Shown here: positions 56,101 through 64,000 of the stretch, piece after piece | How the letters are laid out: each line of letters opens with the position of its first letter | Position numbering within the stretch: position 1 is the stretch's first letter | Source: Asticcacaulis tiandongensis | Lineage (GTDB): Bacteria > Pseudomonadota > Alphaproteobacteria > Caulobacterales > Caulobacteraceae | DNA length: 64,000 nucleotides | Direction of reading: 5' to 3' | NCBI RefSeq assembly: GCF_006475605.1 | Contig: NZ_ML636837.1 | Span: 389,468 to 453,467 of the forward strand | Notes under the pieces: generated by a model | Databases searched by the model: none | What the model was told of the DNA's origin: nothing | What the model saw: only the letters and a program-made list of their open reading frames with translations | Position numbers and translations under genes: made by a program

Positions 56101-56775
56101 ATGATTACGATTATTGATCAAACCCTTGACCGTCCGGCAATAGTGTTACTTGCCAATCGGGGCGAGCCTGTAAAGCTTGAAGGCTGCGAACTTGAAGAGG
56201 CAGACCTGTCCGATCTGATTATGGACGGATGGATTTTCGAGCAGTGCCTGATGAAGAACACCAAGCTGGTGTCAGCAAGGCTGGAAAAGGCGCAATTCAT
56301 TTCCTGCAAGGGGGCGCATGCCAATTTCACTTCAGCGCATCTGATTGAAGCACAGTTTACTGCCTGTGATTTCAACAATTCAAAATTTCGCGGCAGTCAT
56401 CTGGCGCAGGCCGTATTCAAGCGCTGTAAACTGACCGGCGCTGATTTCAACGACAGCCGCGCCATGGATATACGGTTTGAGGATTGTCGACTTAATCACG
56501 CACGACTGCGCGGTTTTGCCTTTAACAAACAGATCCTGAAATCGGTGGATTTCTCCAATGCCGATCTGATGCGCTGTGATTTTCGCGATGTGGTGTTTGA
56601 AGACTGTTCTCTGCGTGATGCCGACCTCAACGACGCCCGCTTTGGTGGCGCGGATATGCGTGGCACAGATATTGGCGGGGTGAGGCTGGATGATGCCCGC
56701 CGTTTCAAGGGCGCGACCATTTCACGGGCGCAGGCCGCAGAGCTTCTGTCCGAACTGGGGTTAAAGGTTCGCTAG
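56101..56775 (+). CDS. Pentapeptide-repeat protein
   Basis: This 224-residue protein is a right-handed quadrilateral beta-helix built of A(D/N)LXX-type repeats from about residue 25 to 200 (for example ADLSDL, ADFNDS, ADLNDA). No signal peptide is seen. The overall length is like Qnr and MfpA, which mimic DNA and bind gyrase, but most such proteins have unknown roles and the key loops of Qnr are not evident. It is tightly joined to the YaiI gene by a shared base. Confidence 0.85.
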   Translation: MITIIDQTLDRPAIVLLANRGEPVKLEGCELEEADLSDLIMDGWIFEQCLMKNTKLVSARLEKAQFISCKGAHANFTSAHLIEAQFTACDFNNSKFRGSHLAQAVFKRCKLTGADFNDSRAMDIRFEDCRLNHARLRGFAFNKQILKSVDFSNADLMRCDFRDVVFEDCSLRDADLNDARFGGADMRGTDIGGVRLDDARRFKGATISRAQAAELLSELGLKVR

Positions 56776-57233
56776 TGCCAATCACCGTCTACATAGATGC
56801 CGATGCCTGCCCGGTTAAGGACGAAACCTACAAGGTCGCGGCCCGCTACGGTCTAAAGACGTTGGTTGTCTCCAACAGCTTTATCCAGATTCCAAAATCT
56901 GATCTCATCGCACGCATGGTTGTCGATGCCGGGCCGGATATCGCTGATGACTGGATCGCCGATCAGGTTGTACAAGGTGATGTGGTGGTCACCAATGATA
57001 TTCCGCTGGCCGGTCGTGTGCTGGCGAAGGCTGCGCATGCATTGGCCCCAAACGGCAGGGCCTTTACACCGGATTCGATCGGAGCGGCCCTGTCGCAGCG
57101 CGCCCTGATGGAACATATCCGCTCAACAGGTGACATTACCGGTGGCCCACCGCCTTTTGCGGCTTCGGATCGTTCGAAGTTTCTGCAAATGCTCGATCAG
57201 ATCATTTCCAAACAACGCCGCCGACAACCCTAA
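56775..57233 (+). CDS. YaiI/YqxD (DUF188) family protein
   Basis: This 152-residue protein has the family opening VYIDADACPVKDETYKVA and the later VVTNDIPLAGRVLAK and a PIN-like pattern of acidic residues, so nuclease activity is conceivable but unproven. It starts with GTG overlapping the stop of the pentapeptide gene by one base, so the pair is translationally coupled. Confidence 0.9.
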   Translation: MPITVYIDADACPVKDETYKVAARYGLKTLVVSNSFIQIPKSDLIARMVVDAGPDIADDWIADQVVQGDVVVTNDIPLAGRVLAKAAHALAPNGRAFTPDSIGAALSQRALMEHIRSTGDITGGPPPFAASDRSKFLQMLDQIISKQRRRQP

Positions 57234-57270
57234 ACGCGCTATTTCGCGTAAATGACTTGCCTTAAATAAG

Positions 57271-57294
57271 TGAACGATTTAGATGAAACGTTCA
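57271..57294. promoter_or_regulatory. Possible operator before the TonB-dependent receptor gene
   Basis: TGAACG (57271-57276) and CGTTCA (57289-57294) are inverted half-sites with a 12-base spacer, 23 bases before the receptor start. It could be the site of a repressor. The factor is unknown. Confidence 0.45.
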
Positions 57295-57316
57295 AATAAC
57301 GTGGACTGAACTCTCT

Positions 57317-59656
57317 ATGCATCACAAGTGGATGAGAACGGCGCTGTGTGGTGCTTTGGCCGGGTGGGTACCGCTGACCGCTGCCGCGCAGGACGAGGTT
57401 ACCGAAGTTGTGGTGACCGCTCAGAAAAAGCCTGAGCCTCTGGCGCGTACACCGCTTTCGGTAGCGGTTATCTCGGGCGATCAGATACGTGGGGCCGGTG
57501 CCTATGACCTTAAGGACGTGCAGATACTGACGCCGTCCCTGTTGATTACCTCAACCGCCAACGAAGCCCAGACTACCGCTCGCTTACGCGGCGTAGGTAC
57601 GGTGGGTGATAATCCGGGTCTGGAATCGTCTGTTGGTGTGGTCATTGACGGTGTGGTGCGCGCGCGAACGGCTACGGCCATGAGCGATCTGGGGGTGGTA
57701 GAGCGCATCGAAATCCTCAAGGGTCCGCAAACCAGCCTGTTCGGTAAGGGGGCGTCCGGTGGCATCATTCAGGCGGTCACAGAGGCACCTCGTTTTAAGT
57801 CTATTCAATCGCTTGAGCTTGATCTGGGGGAACATGGCACCAAGGGCGTGGCGGGCTATGTGTCTGGCCCCCTAAGCCCGAAGTGGGCCGGGTCTCTTTC
57901 ACTTGTACACCGGCAACGCGATGGTCAGTATAAGGTCAATATCGATCAGGGGCCGCGCATTGAGCGCGAAGACGGGGACCAGAACTATTACTCCGTACGC
58001 GGACAAATGCTCTATATGTCCGAAGATCGCATCAAAATCAGACTGATTGCTGATTACACGCAACGCGATGAGAACTGCTGCGCCGGTACGGCCATAGCCG
58101 TTGGCGGGGCCGCAGACTACGTCAGCAGCCTGACGCCGTCAGATGGGGTGGTAAAGGATCCAGACCCGTCACAACGTATTGCCTGGCTTAACCGCTCGAC
58201 CGCGCAGGATATTACCGATGCCGGTTTGTCGCTGGAACAGACCGTAAGGCTCAATGATGATGTGACGCTTGTGTCGATCACGGCGGCGCGTACCTATCGT
58301 CATACATCCGGCTACGATGCCGATTTCACCAGCGCTGACATCTATTATCGTGAACCGGACGGGGCATTCGGCAACCGGTTTGATACCTTAAGTCAGGAAG
58401 TGCGCCTGAATGGCCGATGGTCATCTCTCGACTGGCTTATCGGACTTTATCTGTCTTCCGAAGACCTTGAGCGTCATGACCAGTATCTCTATGGCAAGGA
58501 TTATGAGCCCTATATGGGTCTGCTTCTGTCCCGTGGCACCAATAGTGAGCGTATCTCCGAACTGACCGGCCTTCCCGTGGGTGAGTCCTACTTGCCGGGT
58601 TTGGGGGCCAATGATTTTTACCGCCAATCTGAGCGCAACGCCGCCTTGTTTGCCAATGCCGAATGGGAAATCGGATCAGATGTATCTGTCGTCGGCGGAC
58701 TGCGCCTTAACCATCAGGCGAAATCCTTGCGCGCCAGTTTTACCAATTCGGATGACGGCATGGCCTGTGAAGCAGCCCAATCCTTAGGGTCACCGTCATT
58801 GGGCATCGTGTGTCTGCCCTGGTCTAATCCGGCCTTCAATAATCTGACCACGACGCAAAAAATGTCAGACTGCGCCACGACCGGCACGCTGAAACTGGTG
58901 TGGCGGCCGAAATCGGCCCTGACGACCTATGTATCGATCAGCCGTGGCTGGAAGGGTGGCGGGTTCAATCTGGATCGTGAACAAAACAGCGGTTTTGACG
59001 CGGTTTATGATACGTCTTTCGCGCCCGAAACGGTGACTGCCTATGAACTGGGTTTCAAGGGCCGCTGGATGCGGGGCAGGCTTGCGCTGGATGCTGCCCT
59101 GTTCGAACAAAGGTTCGAAAACTTCCAGCTGAATACCTTTCTGGGTACGACCTTCCTTGTGACCTCTGTGCCGGAACTACGGTCTAAAGGTATCGAAGCC
59201 GAAGGCAGGCTTAGTCTGCGCAATGGTTGGCGCTTCATCAGTGGCGTGACATGGACAGATAGTCGTTTTGGTTCTGATCCGGTACAGGGCTTGCCTCTGG
59301 TTGCGGGGGGCAGGGCTTCTTTTGCCCCTAAGTGGTCGGTCACCACCCAGATCGACTATAGCCGCCAACTGTTCGGCCTTGAATTCAAGGCCTCCCTCGA
59401 TGCCCGTTATAACAGTGCCTATAATACCGGTTCTGATTTGGCACCGATCAAGTTGCAGGACGCCTTTACCCTGATGAACGGTCGCCTCACCCTTGCCAGA
59501 TTTGATGAGAGTGTGGCGGTCGATCTGTGGGGCAAGAATCTGACGGATCAGGACTATTATCAGGTGGCTTTTGGCGCACCGTTTCAGTCAGGCAGCTTCA
59601 ATGCTTTTATGGGACAACCACGCACATTGGGCATAAGCCTGCGCCTGAAACGATAA
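57317..59656 (+). CDS. TonB-dependent outer-membrane receptor
   Basis: This 779-residue receptor takes up a nutrient through the outer membrane using TonB energy. A signal peptide is cut near residue 24 (TAAA|QD), and the TonB box EVTEVVVTAQ follows directly, so there is no N-terminal signalling extension. The plug domain has GPQTSLFGKGASGGIIQAVT. The barrel ends LRLKR rather than in Phe, which is unusual for outer-membrane barrels. The substrate is unknown; caulobacters carry many such receptors. No TonB/ExbB genes are near. Confidence 0.92.
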   Translation: MHHKWMRTALCGALAGWVPLTAAAQDEVTEVVVTAQKKPEPLARTPLSVAVISGDQIRGAGAYDLKDVQILTPSLLITSTANEAQTTARLRGVGTVGDNPGLESSVGVVIDGVVRARTATAMSDLGVVERIEILKGPQTSLFGKGASGGIIQAVTEAPRFKSIQSLELDLGEHGTKGVAGYVSGPLSPKWAGSLSLVHRQRDGQYKVNIDQGPRIEREDGDQNYYSVRGQMLYMSEDRIKIRLIADYTQRDENCCAGTAIAVGGAADYVSSLTPSDGVVKDPDPSQRIAWLNRSTAQDITDAGLSLEQTVRLNDDVTLVSITAARTYRHTSGYDADFTSADIYYREPDGAFGNRFDTLSQEVRLNGRWSSLDWLIGLYLSSEDLERHDQYLYGKDYEPYMGLLLSRGTNSERISELTGLPVGESYLPGLGANDFYRQSERNAALFANAEWEIGSDVSVVGGLRLNHQAKSLRASFTNSDDGMACEAAQSLGSPSLGIVCLPWSNPAFNNLTTTQKMSDCATTGTLKLVWRPKSALTTYVSISRGWKGGGFNLDREQNSGFDAVYDTSFAPETVTAYELGFKGRWMRGRLALDAALFEQRFENFQLNTFLGTTFLVTSVPELRSKGIEAEGRLSLRNGWRFISGVTWTDSRFGSDPVQGLPLVAGGRASFAPKWSVTTQIDYSRQLFGLEFKASLDARYNSAYNTGSDLAPIKLQDAFTLMNGRLTLARFDESVAVDLWGKNLTDQDYYQVAFGAPFQSGSFNAFMGQPRTLGISLRLKR

Positions 59657-59688
59657 ACGCTCCCCGTCATAATGACGGAGAGCGTTTA
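59654..59688. terminator. Bidirectional terminator between receptor and trxA
   Basis: TAAACGCTC (59654-59662) pairs with GAGCGTTTA (59680-59688), extended by CCGTCAT/ATGACGG inside. It begins at the receptor stop codon and separates the convergent genes. Confidence 0.75.
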
Positions 59689-59710
59689 AGGCGCTAGATT
59701 ATCGCGAATC

Positions 59711-60037
59711 TCAGGTTACACCGGCTTCGGTCAGCCATTCCACAAGCTTGGATTTCGGCATGGCACCGACCTTCATCGACTTGATTTCGCCGTTCTGGAA
59801 CAGGATCATCGTCGGAATGCCGCGCACACCAAAACGTGAAGGGGTCATGGGGGAGTCGTCGATATTCAACTTGGAAATGGTCAGCTTGTCGCCATAGCTG
59901 GTGGCCAGTTCATCAAGGATGGGCGCGATCTGCTTACAGGGGCCGCACCACTCTGCCCAGAAATCGACCAGAACCGGCTTATCCGATTGCAGGACATCAG
60001 CTTCGAAGGTTTCGTCCGTGACTTTCAAGGTAGACAT
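59711..60037 (-). CDS. trxA: Thioredoxin
   Basis: This 108-residue protein reduces disulfides in the cytoplasm. The active site is WCGPCK (Cys31, Cys34). FWAEWCGPCKQIAPILDEL and the cis-Pro loop RGIPTMILFQNG are standard. It follows addA on the same strand after 75 bases. Confidence 0.97.
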   Translation of the reverse strand: MSTLKVTDETFEADVLQSDKPVLVDFWAEWCGPCKQIAPILDELATSYGDKLTISKLNIDDSPMTPSRFGVRGIPTMILFQNGEIKSMKVGAMPKSKLVEWLTEAGVT

Positions 60038-60112
60038 AGGGGTATCCTGTACTAATAAGGCCGAAAGGCGTCTGGTCTCAAGTTAGGGAGTCGGCAGGCG
60101 TAAATCAATGGT

Positions 60113-63100
60113 CTAACGGGTCGTCTGTCTGATTTCGCTGATCCGAAGCTGGATCAGCTCTTCACTCAGGGGCGTCAGTTTCGGACCGTCAGTCCACAGA
60201 AAGGCGGCGTCAATCCGGTGGTCTGGGTAAATTTGCTGTAGCAGAGCAACATACCCCGCCATCTGGCGTTGATAGTCCAGAGCCGCGTTCTCGGCGCTGT
60301 CGGGCGCAGGGCGATTGGATTTATAATCGATCACCAGAACGCGGTCAGCCTCAACGACCAAACGGTCGATGCGGCCAGACAAATAAAGCCCCGACGCCAG
60401 CTTACCGGCAATTGCTACTTCGGGGCGTGAGGCAGGAGAAAAGGCGGTATGAAAACGGTCATCGGCAAGGACGGTAAAGACGCTGTCGAAGATTTCGCTG
60501 CGGTGGTCGGACGTCAGTTTAGGCTGCTTTCCAAGCCATGTGCGGGCTACATCCGCGCGCTTTTCAGGCGAAATATCCGGCAGGATTTCAAACAGCTTAT
60601 GGATCAGCAGGCCGCGGCCATAGCGACCCAGCCCCTTGTCACCTGTCAAGGGCGAAGGCGCGCGATCGTTCGAGGTACGATCCTCATCCGACAATTGCGA
60701 CAGGGCGCGCCAGCGTGTCGTCTCTGAGTCTTCGGCAGGAGGCTGGGTGACAAAGGCGGGCAAGCAAGGCCGGTCTGTGACATTACCTGCCTGTGGCGGT
60801 AATTGCGGGGCGGGTTCACCATAAATGAGCACCTGTGCCCGTCGAATGTCGCGGTTATCATCCACGACATCTTTGGGCAGACCGAAATCAATCACGCCCG
60901 GTATATCGCAAGCGCTGACGGCCTCACCTAAGCGGGCAAAGCCATTGGCGGCCAGATCGTACCAGTCAGGATAGTTGCCATTATAGGCGCGTTTACCCTG
61001 AAAGCCACAGATGGTCAGACGATCGCGCGCCCGCGTCACGGCGACATAGAACAGGCGCAAATGCTCCTTGTCGTCCTTAAGGCTAAGCGCCGATTTTATG
61101 TCCGTCACCGCCTGCGGATCGTCTTTTGTGCTTAGGGACAGGAACAGATCACTATCGTCGGATAGCACCAGAAGATCGCTTTTCTGTGTGCTCTTGTGGC
61201 CGGGGCCAACCGGCAAAATAACCCATGGTGCTTCAAGCCCTTTGGAACCATGTACCGTCATAACCCTCAGGCGGTCGCCGCCTTCTTCCTGCTCGCGCTT
61301 AATCTCGGACGCATTGAACTCACACAGGTTGAGGAAATGGATCATGCCGATATCGCCAACACCCTCCGCCTTCAGGGCCAGATTGAGGGTTTCATCAAGC
61401 ACGTCTTCGCATTCAGGCCCCAGACGGGTGACAAAACGCTGACGCATCGTGCGGTCATCGGAATCCTTACGATTAAGAAGACGCCCCAGCAGATCAAAGG
61501 CGGTGCGGTGGCTGGCCTCTGTAATAGCCCAGCTTATCAGTCCGAAAGCGGCCTTAAGGCGCGGATTTTCCGCATGACGCGACACCAGAGCGGACCAAAG
61601 TCCACCCGTATCCGGCATAAGGTCATACAGGTCTGTCTCGCTTAGATCACATAGGGGACTGCGCAGTATCGCCGCCAATGACAGGCTGTCGTTTGGATTA
61701 AGACAGACACGCAACAGGCCGCGTATATCTTCGAAGGCAATATGGGTCTCAAGCTTGAGACGGTCGGCACCGGATACCGGCACGCCAATGGTTTTAAGTT
61801 CGCGGATAATATGTTCAAACAGCGCATCGCGCTTACGCACCAGTATCAGAATGTCACCGGCATGCATCGGTCGGGCCGTACGGGTCGTCTTGTCGATGAT
61901 GCTGCGGCCCGCATCAAGCTCTGACTTGATATGAAACGCCAGTTGTCGCGCCAGTCGTTTAGCCGGTGCCACCGCTGAGGCATCGACCGGATCGACATCG
62001 TCGTCTTCGCTGTCTTCGGTTTCGGCCACCGGCAGCGGATAGACGGGGGGCCACAATTCCACACAGGCCTGACGCTCGGAACGTCTGGCGACATGGGTGA
62101 TCTTATCCGTCGTGAACCTCAGGGCCTCAGCCAGTTCCGGCGCATCAAAAGCGGCATCGACAAAGCCCAGAATTTCCGGCAGCGAGCGCCAGCTTTCCAC
62201 AAGATCAGGTGCAACGAACCTGAGGGCTGCCTGTTGGGCGCGGGTTTGATAGTGTTGTCTGGCCCCTAAAAACCGTTCGGGTTGCGCCCCCTGAAAGCCA
62301 TAGATGGATTGTTTCTCATCACCTACAGCAAACACGGTGCGTATGTCCGCCTGAACAGCACCGGCACCGGCAAAAAACTCTTCGCTCAAGGCACTGACGA
62401 TCTGCCACTGGTCATCAGAGGTGTCCTGCGCCTCATCGACCAGAACATGCTCAAGGCCGCCATCCATCTTGAACAAGACCCATGCCGACATCAGACGATC
62501 CGACAAAAGCGCACGTGCCTTACCGATCAGATCCTGAAAATCAAGCTGGCCGGTGGCGGCCTTAAGGCGTTGATAAATGTCACTGAAATCTTCAAACAGC
62601 CTGAGGGTGTCAAAGGTATTATAAGCCGTTTCGGCGGCTCGGGCCTGCGCCTTGACCTCACAAAGCTGCACACTCAAGCCTTCAAGCCAGGCGACATCGG
62701 CGGGAAGAGTCTTTTTGGTGAACAGACCCCTCTGTTTCAGGCTGCCTTCCTTGGTGTGCAATAGATAGAAAAGTCCCTCAAAATCAAAATCCTTACCGCT
62801 TTGGCAGGCTTCGTAATAGCTGAGTAAGCTTGCTGATACCTTGTCATTTGTCGCGTCTCCGGCCCCGGCCATGGAGCGGGCTACGTCACGCACCTGTTCC
62901 CAGTTCAGATTATCGGCAAAGCGTGTAATGACCGTTTCCTTGGTCACGGGAGCGTCAAGGCCCAGGACATTAAACAGATAATGGCCCCAGGATTTGGCGT
63001 CCTGATCGGCCGCCTTTATTTTCAACGCATCGAATTGGGCGGCAATCCGATCATGCTGATAGATGAATTGCCCCAGCAGACGTTCAAAATTTGTCGCCTT

Positions 63101-63613
63101 CAGCTTGCGGATCAGGCGATCACGGTGGCTCATATCGCCGTCACAGGTAAGCAACTGATCAATGGCCTTACGCGAAAGGTCTCTGGACACGAGATCATCC
63201 AGCACACTGAAAGCCGGAGACAGGCCGGCCTCAAGCGGAAACCGTCGCAGAAGCTTTTCACAAAAGGCATGTATGGTCTGGATTTTCAGGCCACCGGGCG
63301 TCTCAAGCGCGCGGGCGAATAACGCACGCGCCTTAGGCAGATCACGCGCGTCCTCGTCGATTTTTGCCAGTTCTGCCGCCAGATCATCATCTTTCGCCAC
63401 GGCCCAGTGCCCCAGTCGCTCATACAGGCGACCCTGCATTTCGGCGGCGGCAGCCTTGGTATAGGTGACGCACAAAATATGTTCGGGCTTAGCCCCTTGC
63501 AGCAGAAGGCGCGCCACACGGCTGACGAGGGTAGAGGTCTTGCCCGAACCGGCATTGGCGGTGACGAATACGTGGGCGCGGGGATCGGCAGCGATGTTCT
63601 GGGCGGTGCTCAT
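60113..63613 (-). CDS. addA: Double-strand break repair helicase-nuclease AddA
   Basis: This 1166-residue UvrD-type helicase with a C-terminal RecB-like nuclease processes broken ends with AddB. Walker A is TANAGSGKTSTL at the N-terminus, with DEAQDTSDDQW and FAVGDEKQSIYGFQGA in the helicase core. The nuclease motif is LVIDYKSN near the end. The length fits the alphaproteobacterial family. Its start overlaps the addB stop by 4 bases. Confidence 0.97.
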   Translation of the reverse strand: MSTAQNIAADPRAHVFVTANAGSGKTSTLVSRVARLLLQGAKPEHILCVTYTKAAAAEMQGRLYERLGHWAVAKDDDLAAELAKIDEDARDLPKARALFARALETPGGLKIQTIHAFCEKLLRRFPLEAGLSPAFSVLDDLVSRDLSRKAIDQLLTCDGDMSHRDRLIRKLKATNFERLLGQFIYQHDRIAAQFDALKIKAADQDAKSWGHYLFNVLGLDAPVTKETVITRFADNLNWEQVRDVARSMAGAGDATNDKVSASLLSYYEACQSGKDFDFEGLFYLLHTKEGSLKQRGLFTKKTLPADVAWLEGLSVQLCEVKAQARAAETAYNTFDTLRLFEDFSDIYQRLKAATGQLDFQDLIGKARALLSDRLMSAWVLFKMDGGLEHVLVDEAQDTSDDQWQIVSALSEEFFAGAGAVQADIRTVFAVGDEKQSIYGFQGAQPERFLGARQHYQTRAQQAALRFVAPDLVESWRSLPEILGFVDAAFDAPELAEALRFTTDKITHVARRSERQACVELWPPVYPLPVAETEDSEDDDVDPVDASAVAPAKRLARQLAFHIKSELDAGRSIIDKTTRTARPMHAGDILILVRKRDALFEHIIRELKTIGVPVSGADRLKLETHIAFEDIRGLLRVCLNPNDSLSLAAILRSPLCDLSETDLYDLMPDTGGLWSALVSRHAENPRLKAAFGLISWAITEASHRTAFDLLGRLLNRKDSDDRTMRQRFVTRLGPECEDVLDETLNLALKAEGVGDIGMIHFLNLCEFNASEIKREQEEGGDRLRVMTVHGSKGLEAPWVILPVGPGHKSTQKSDLLVLSDDSDLFLSLSTKDDPQAVTDIKSALSLKDDKEHLRLFYVAVTRARDRLTICGFQGKRAYNGNYPDWYDLAANGFARLGEAVSACDIPGVIDFGLPKDVVDDNRDIRRAQVLIYGEPAPQLPPQAGNVTDRPCLPAFVTQPPAEDSETTRWRALSQLSDEDRTSNDRAPSPLTGDKGLGRYGRGLLIHKLFEILPDISPEKRADVARTWLGKQPKLTSDHRSEIFDSVFTVLADDRFHTAFSPASRPEVAIAGKLASGLYLSGRIDRLVVEADRVLVIDYKSNRPAPDSAENAALDYQRQMAGYVALLQQIYPDHRIDAAFLWTDGPKLTPLSEELIQLRISEIRQTTR

Positions 63614-64000
63614 GCCTTATCCTCCGCAGCAGTGCTGTCGGCCTCATCGCCCAGCACGTGCCATTCATAGAGCCGCGCCAGATGATCATAGTCTCCGCCG
63701 CGTTCATGACGATATTGCGGGGCCCGCCATGACCGGTAACCTTTGGCAGGGTTTTCGTATTGAAGAATGCGGGTTTTTAGGCGTCTGAGGGCATCATCGG
63801 CCATATCATCGGTGGTTTGCGGATTGTCTTTTGCGGGCTTGATGGGTTTGGTATTCACTTCATCGGCTGACAAACGGACATAACATAGCTCACCCAATCC
63901 TTTGCTTAAGGCATGTGCATCTATGCCTTTGAAGGTGCCATATTTGATGATGGCAGCGGTCAGGGTCAGTTGCGGATTGAACCCGCTTAAGACGGCCTTA
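63610..64000 (-). CDS. addB: AddB C-terminus (5' end outside the window)
   Basis: The frame is open from the window edge to a stop at 63610, giving the last 129 residues. The translation includes GFNPQLTLTAAIIKYGTF, ADDALRRLKTRILQYE and a tail with SWRAPQYRHERGGDYDHLARLYEW, typical of alphaproteobacterial AddB. AddB is the second subunit of the AddAB repair enzyme. It is coupled to addA by a 4-base overlap. Confidence 0.9.
   Translation of the reverse strand, partial: KAVLSGFNPQLTLTAAIIKYGTFKGIDAHALSKGLGELCYVRLSADEVNTKPIKPAKDNPQTTDDMADDALRRLKTRILQYENPAKGYRSWRAPQYRHERGGDYDHLARLYEWHVLGDEADSTAAEDKA

Noticed and set aside
1-64000. Mobile elements, CRISPR arrays, rRNA or tRNA genes
   Set aside because: I looked for transposase-like proteins, spaced direct repeats and tRNA T-loops in the gaps and found none.

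Overview
The window looks like the replication-origin region of a Caulobacteraceae chromosome (Alphaproteobacteria), close to Asticcacaulis or Caulobacter. Three things support this: the gene order (leuS, lptE, holA, parB, parA, rsmG, mnmG, mnmE, rho, hemJ, hemH, hemE, non-coding gap, PPRP, maf, aroE, coaE, dnaQ, secB), perfect CtrA boxes (TTAA-N7-TTAA) in the hemE/PPRP gap, and three perfect chromosomal parS sites. The genus is an inference. There are no rRNA or tRNA genes, CRISPR arrays, insertion sequences or phage genes.

Layout. 1-7.8 kb: 5' part of kup, an Rrf2 regulator, an SDR oxidoreductase, yggS, a ThiE/TenI protein, an NtrZ-like periplasmic protein, a DUF3576 lipoprotein, leuS and lptE. 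7.8-14.9 kb: holA, then the minus-strand block parB, parA, rsmG, mnmG, mnmE and a DUF6489 protein, with parS sites at 11211, 13248 and 14587. 14.9-18.9 kb: rho and the haem operon hemE-hemH-hemJ, read away from the gap. 18.9-19.4 kb: the probable origin. 19.4-25.6 kb: the other arm (PPRP, maf, aroE, coaE, dnaQ, secB on the opposite strand, a Tim44-like protein, mltA). 25.6-30.6 kb: MAPEG protein, HerA-like ATPase, a probable small RNA with two C-rich loops, a universal stress protein, nfuA-like, tsaB, rimI and fur.

30.6-46.4 kb: a GH28 pectinase-like gene, then the housekeeping run miaB-phoH-ybeY-corC-lnt, an HTH regulator, metK, trmB and the translation/transcription operon rimP-nusA-ylxR-infB. 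46.4-51.7 kb is an accessory block between infB and rbfA: an AT-rich small membrane protein, purU, a soluble two-PAS chemoreceptor and two tandem DUF418 membrane proteins. 51.8-56.0 kb: rbfA-truB-rpsO-pnp. 56.0-64.0 kb: a pentapeptide-repeat protein, a YaiI/DUF188 protein, a TonB-dependent receptor, trxA, addA and the 3' end of addB.

How it works together. ParA, ParB and parS lie 4.5-8 kb from the origin-like gap, the usual arrangement for segregating a newly copied origin. CtrA boxes in the gap imply cell-cycle control of initiation, as known for Caulobacter. The rimP-to-pnp genes make a ribosome maturation, initiation and RNA turnover cluster. Several junctions carry strong RNA structures (leuS leader, metK leader, rimP leader, rpsO-pnp gap, the sRNA at 27.65-27.79 kb). 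The main candidates for new biology are that C-loop sRNA and a possible three-way-junction leader whose closing helix pairs with the metK ribosome binding site.
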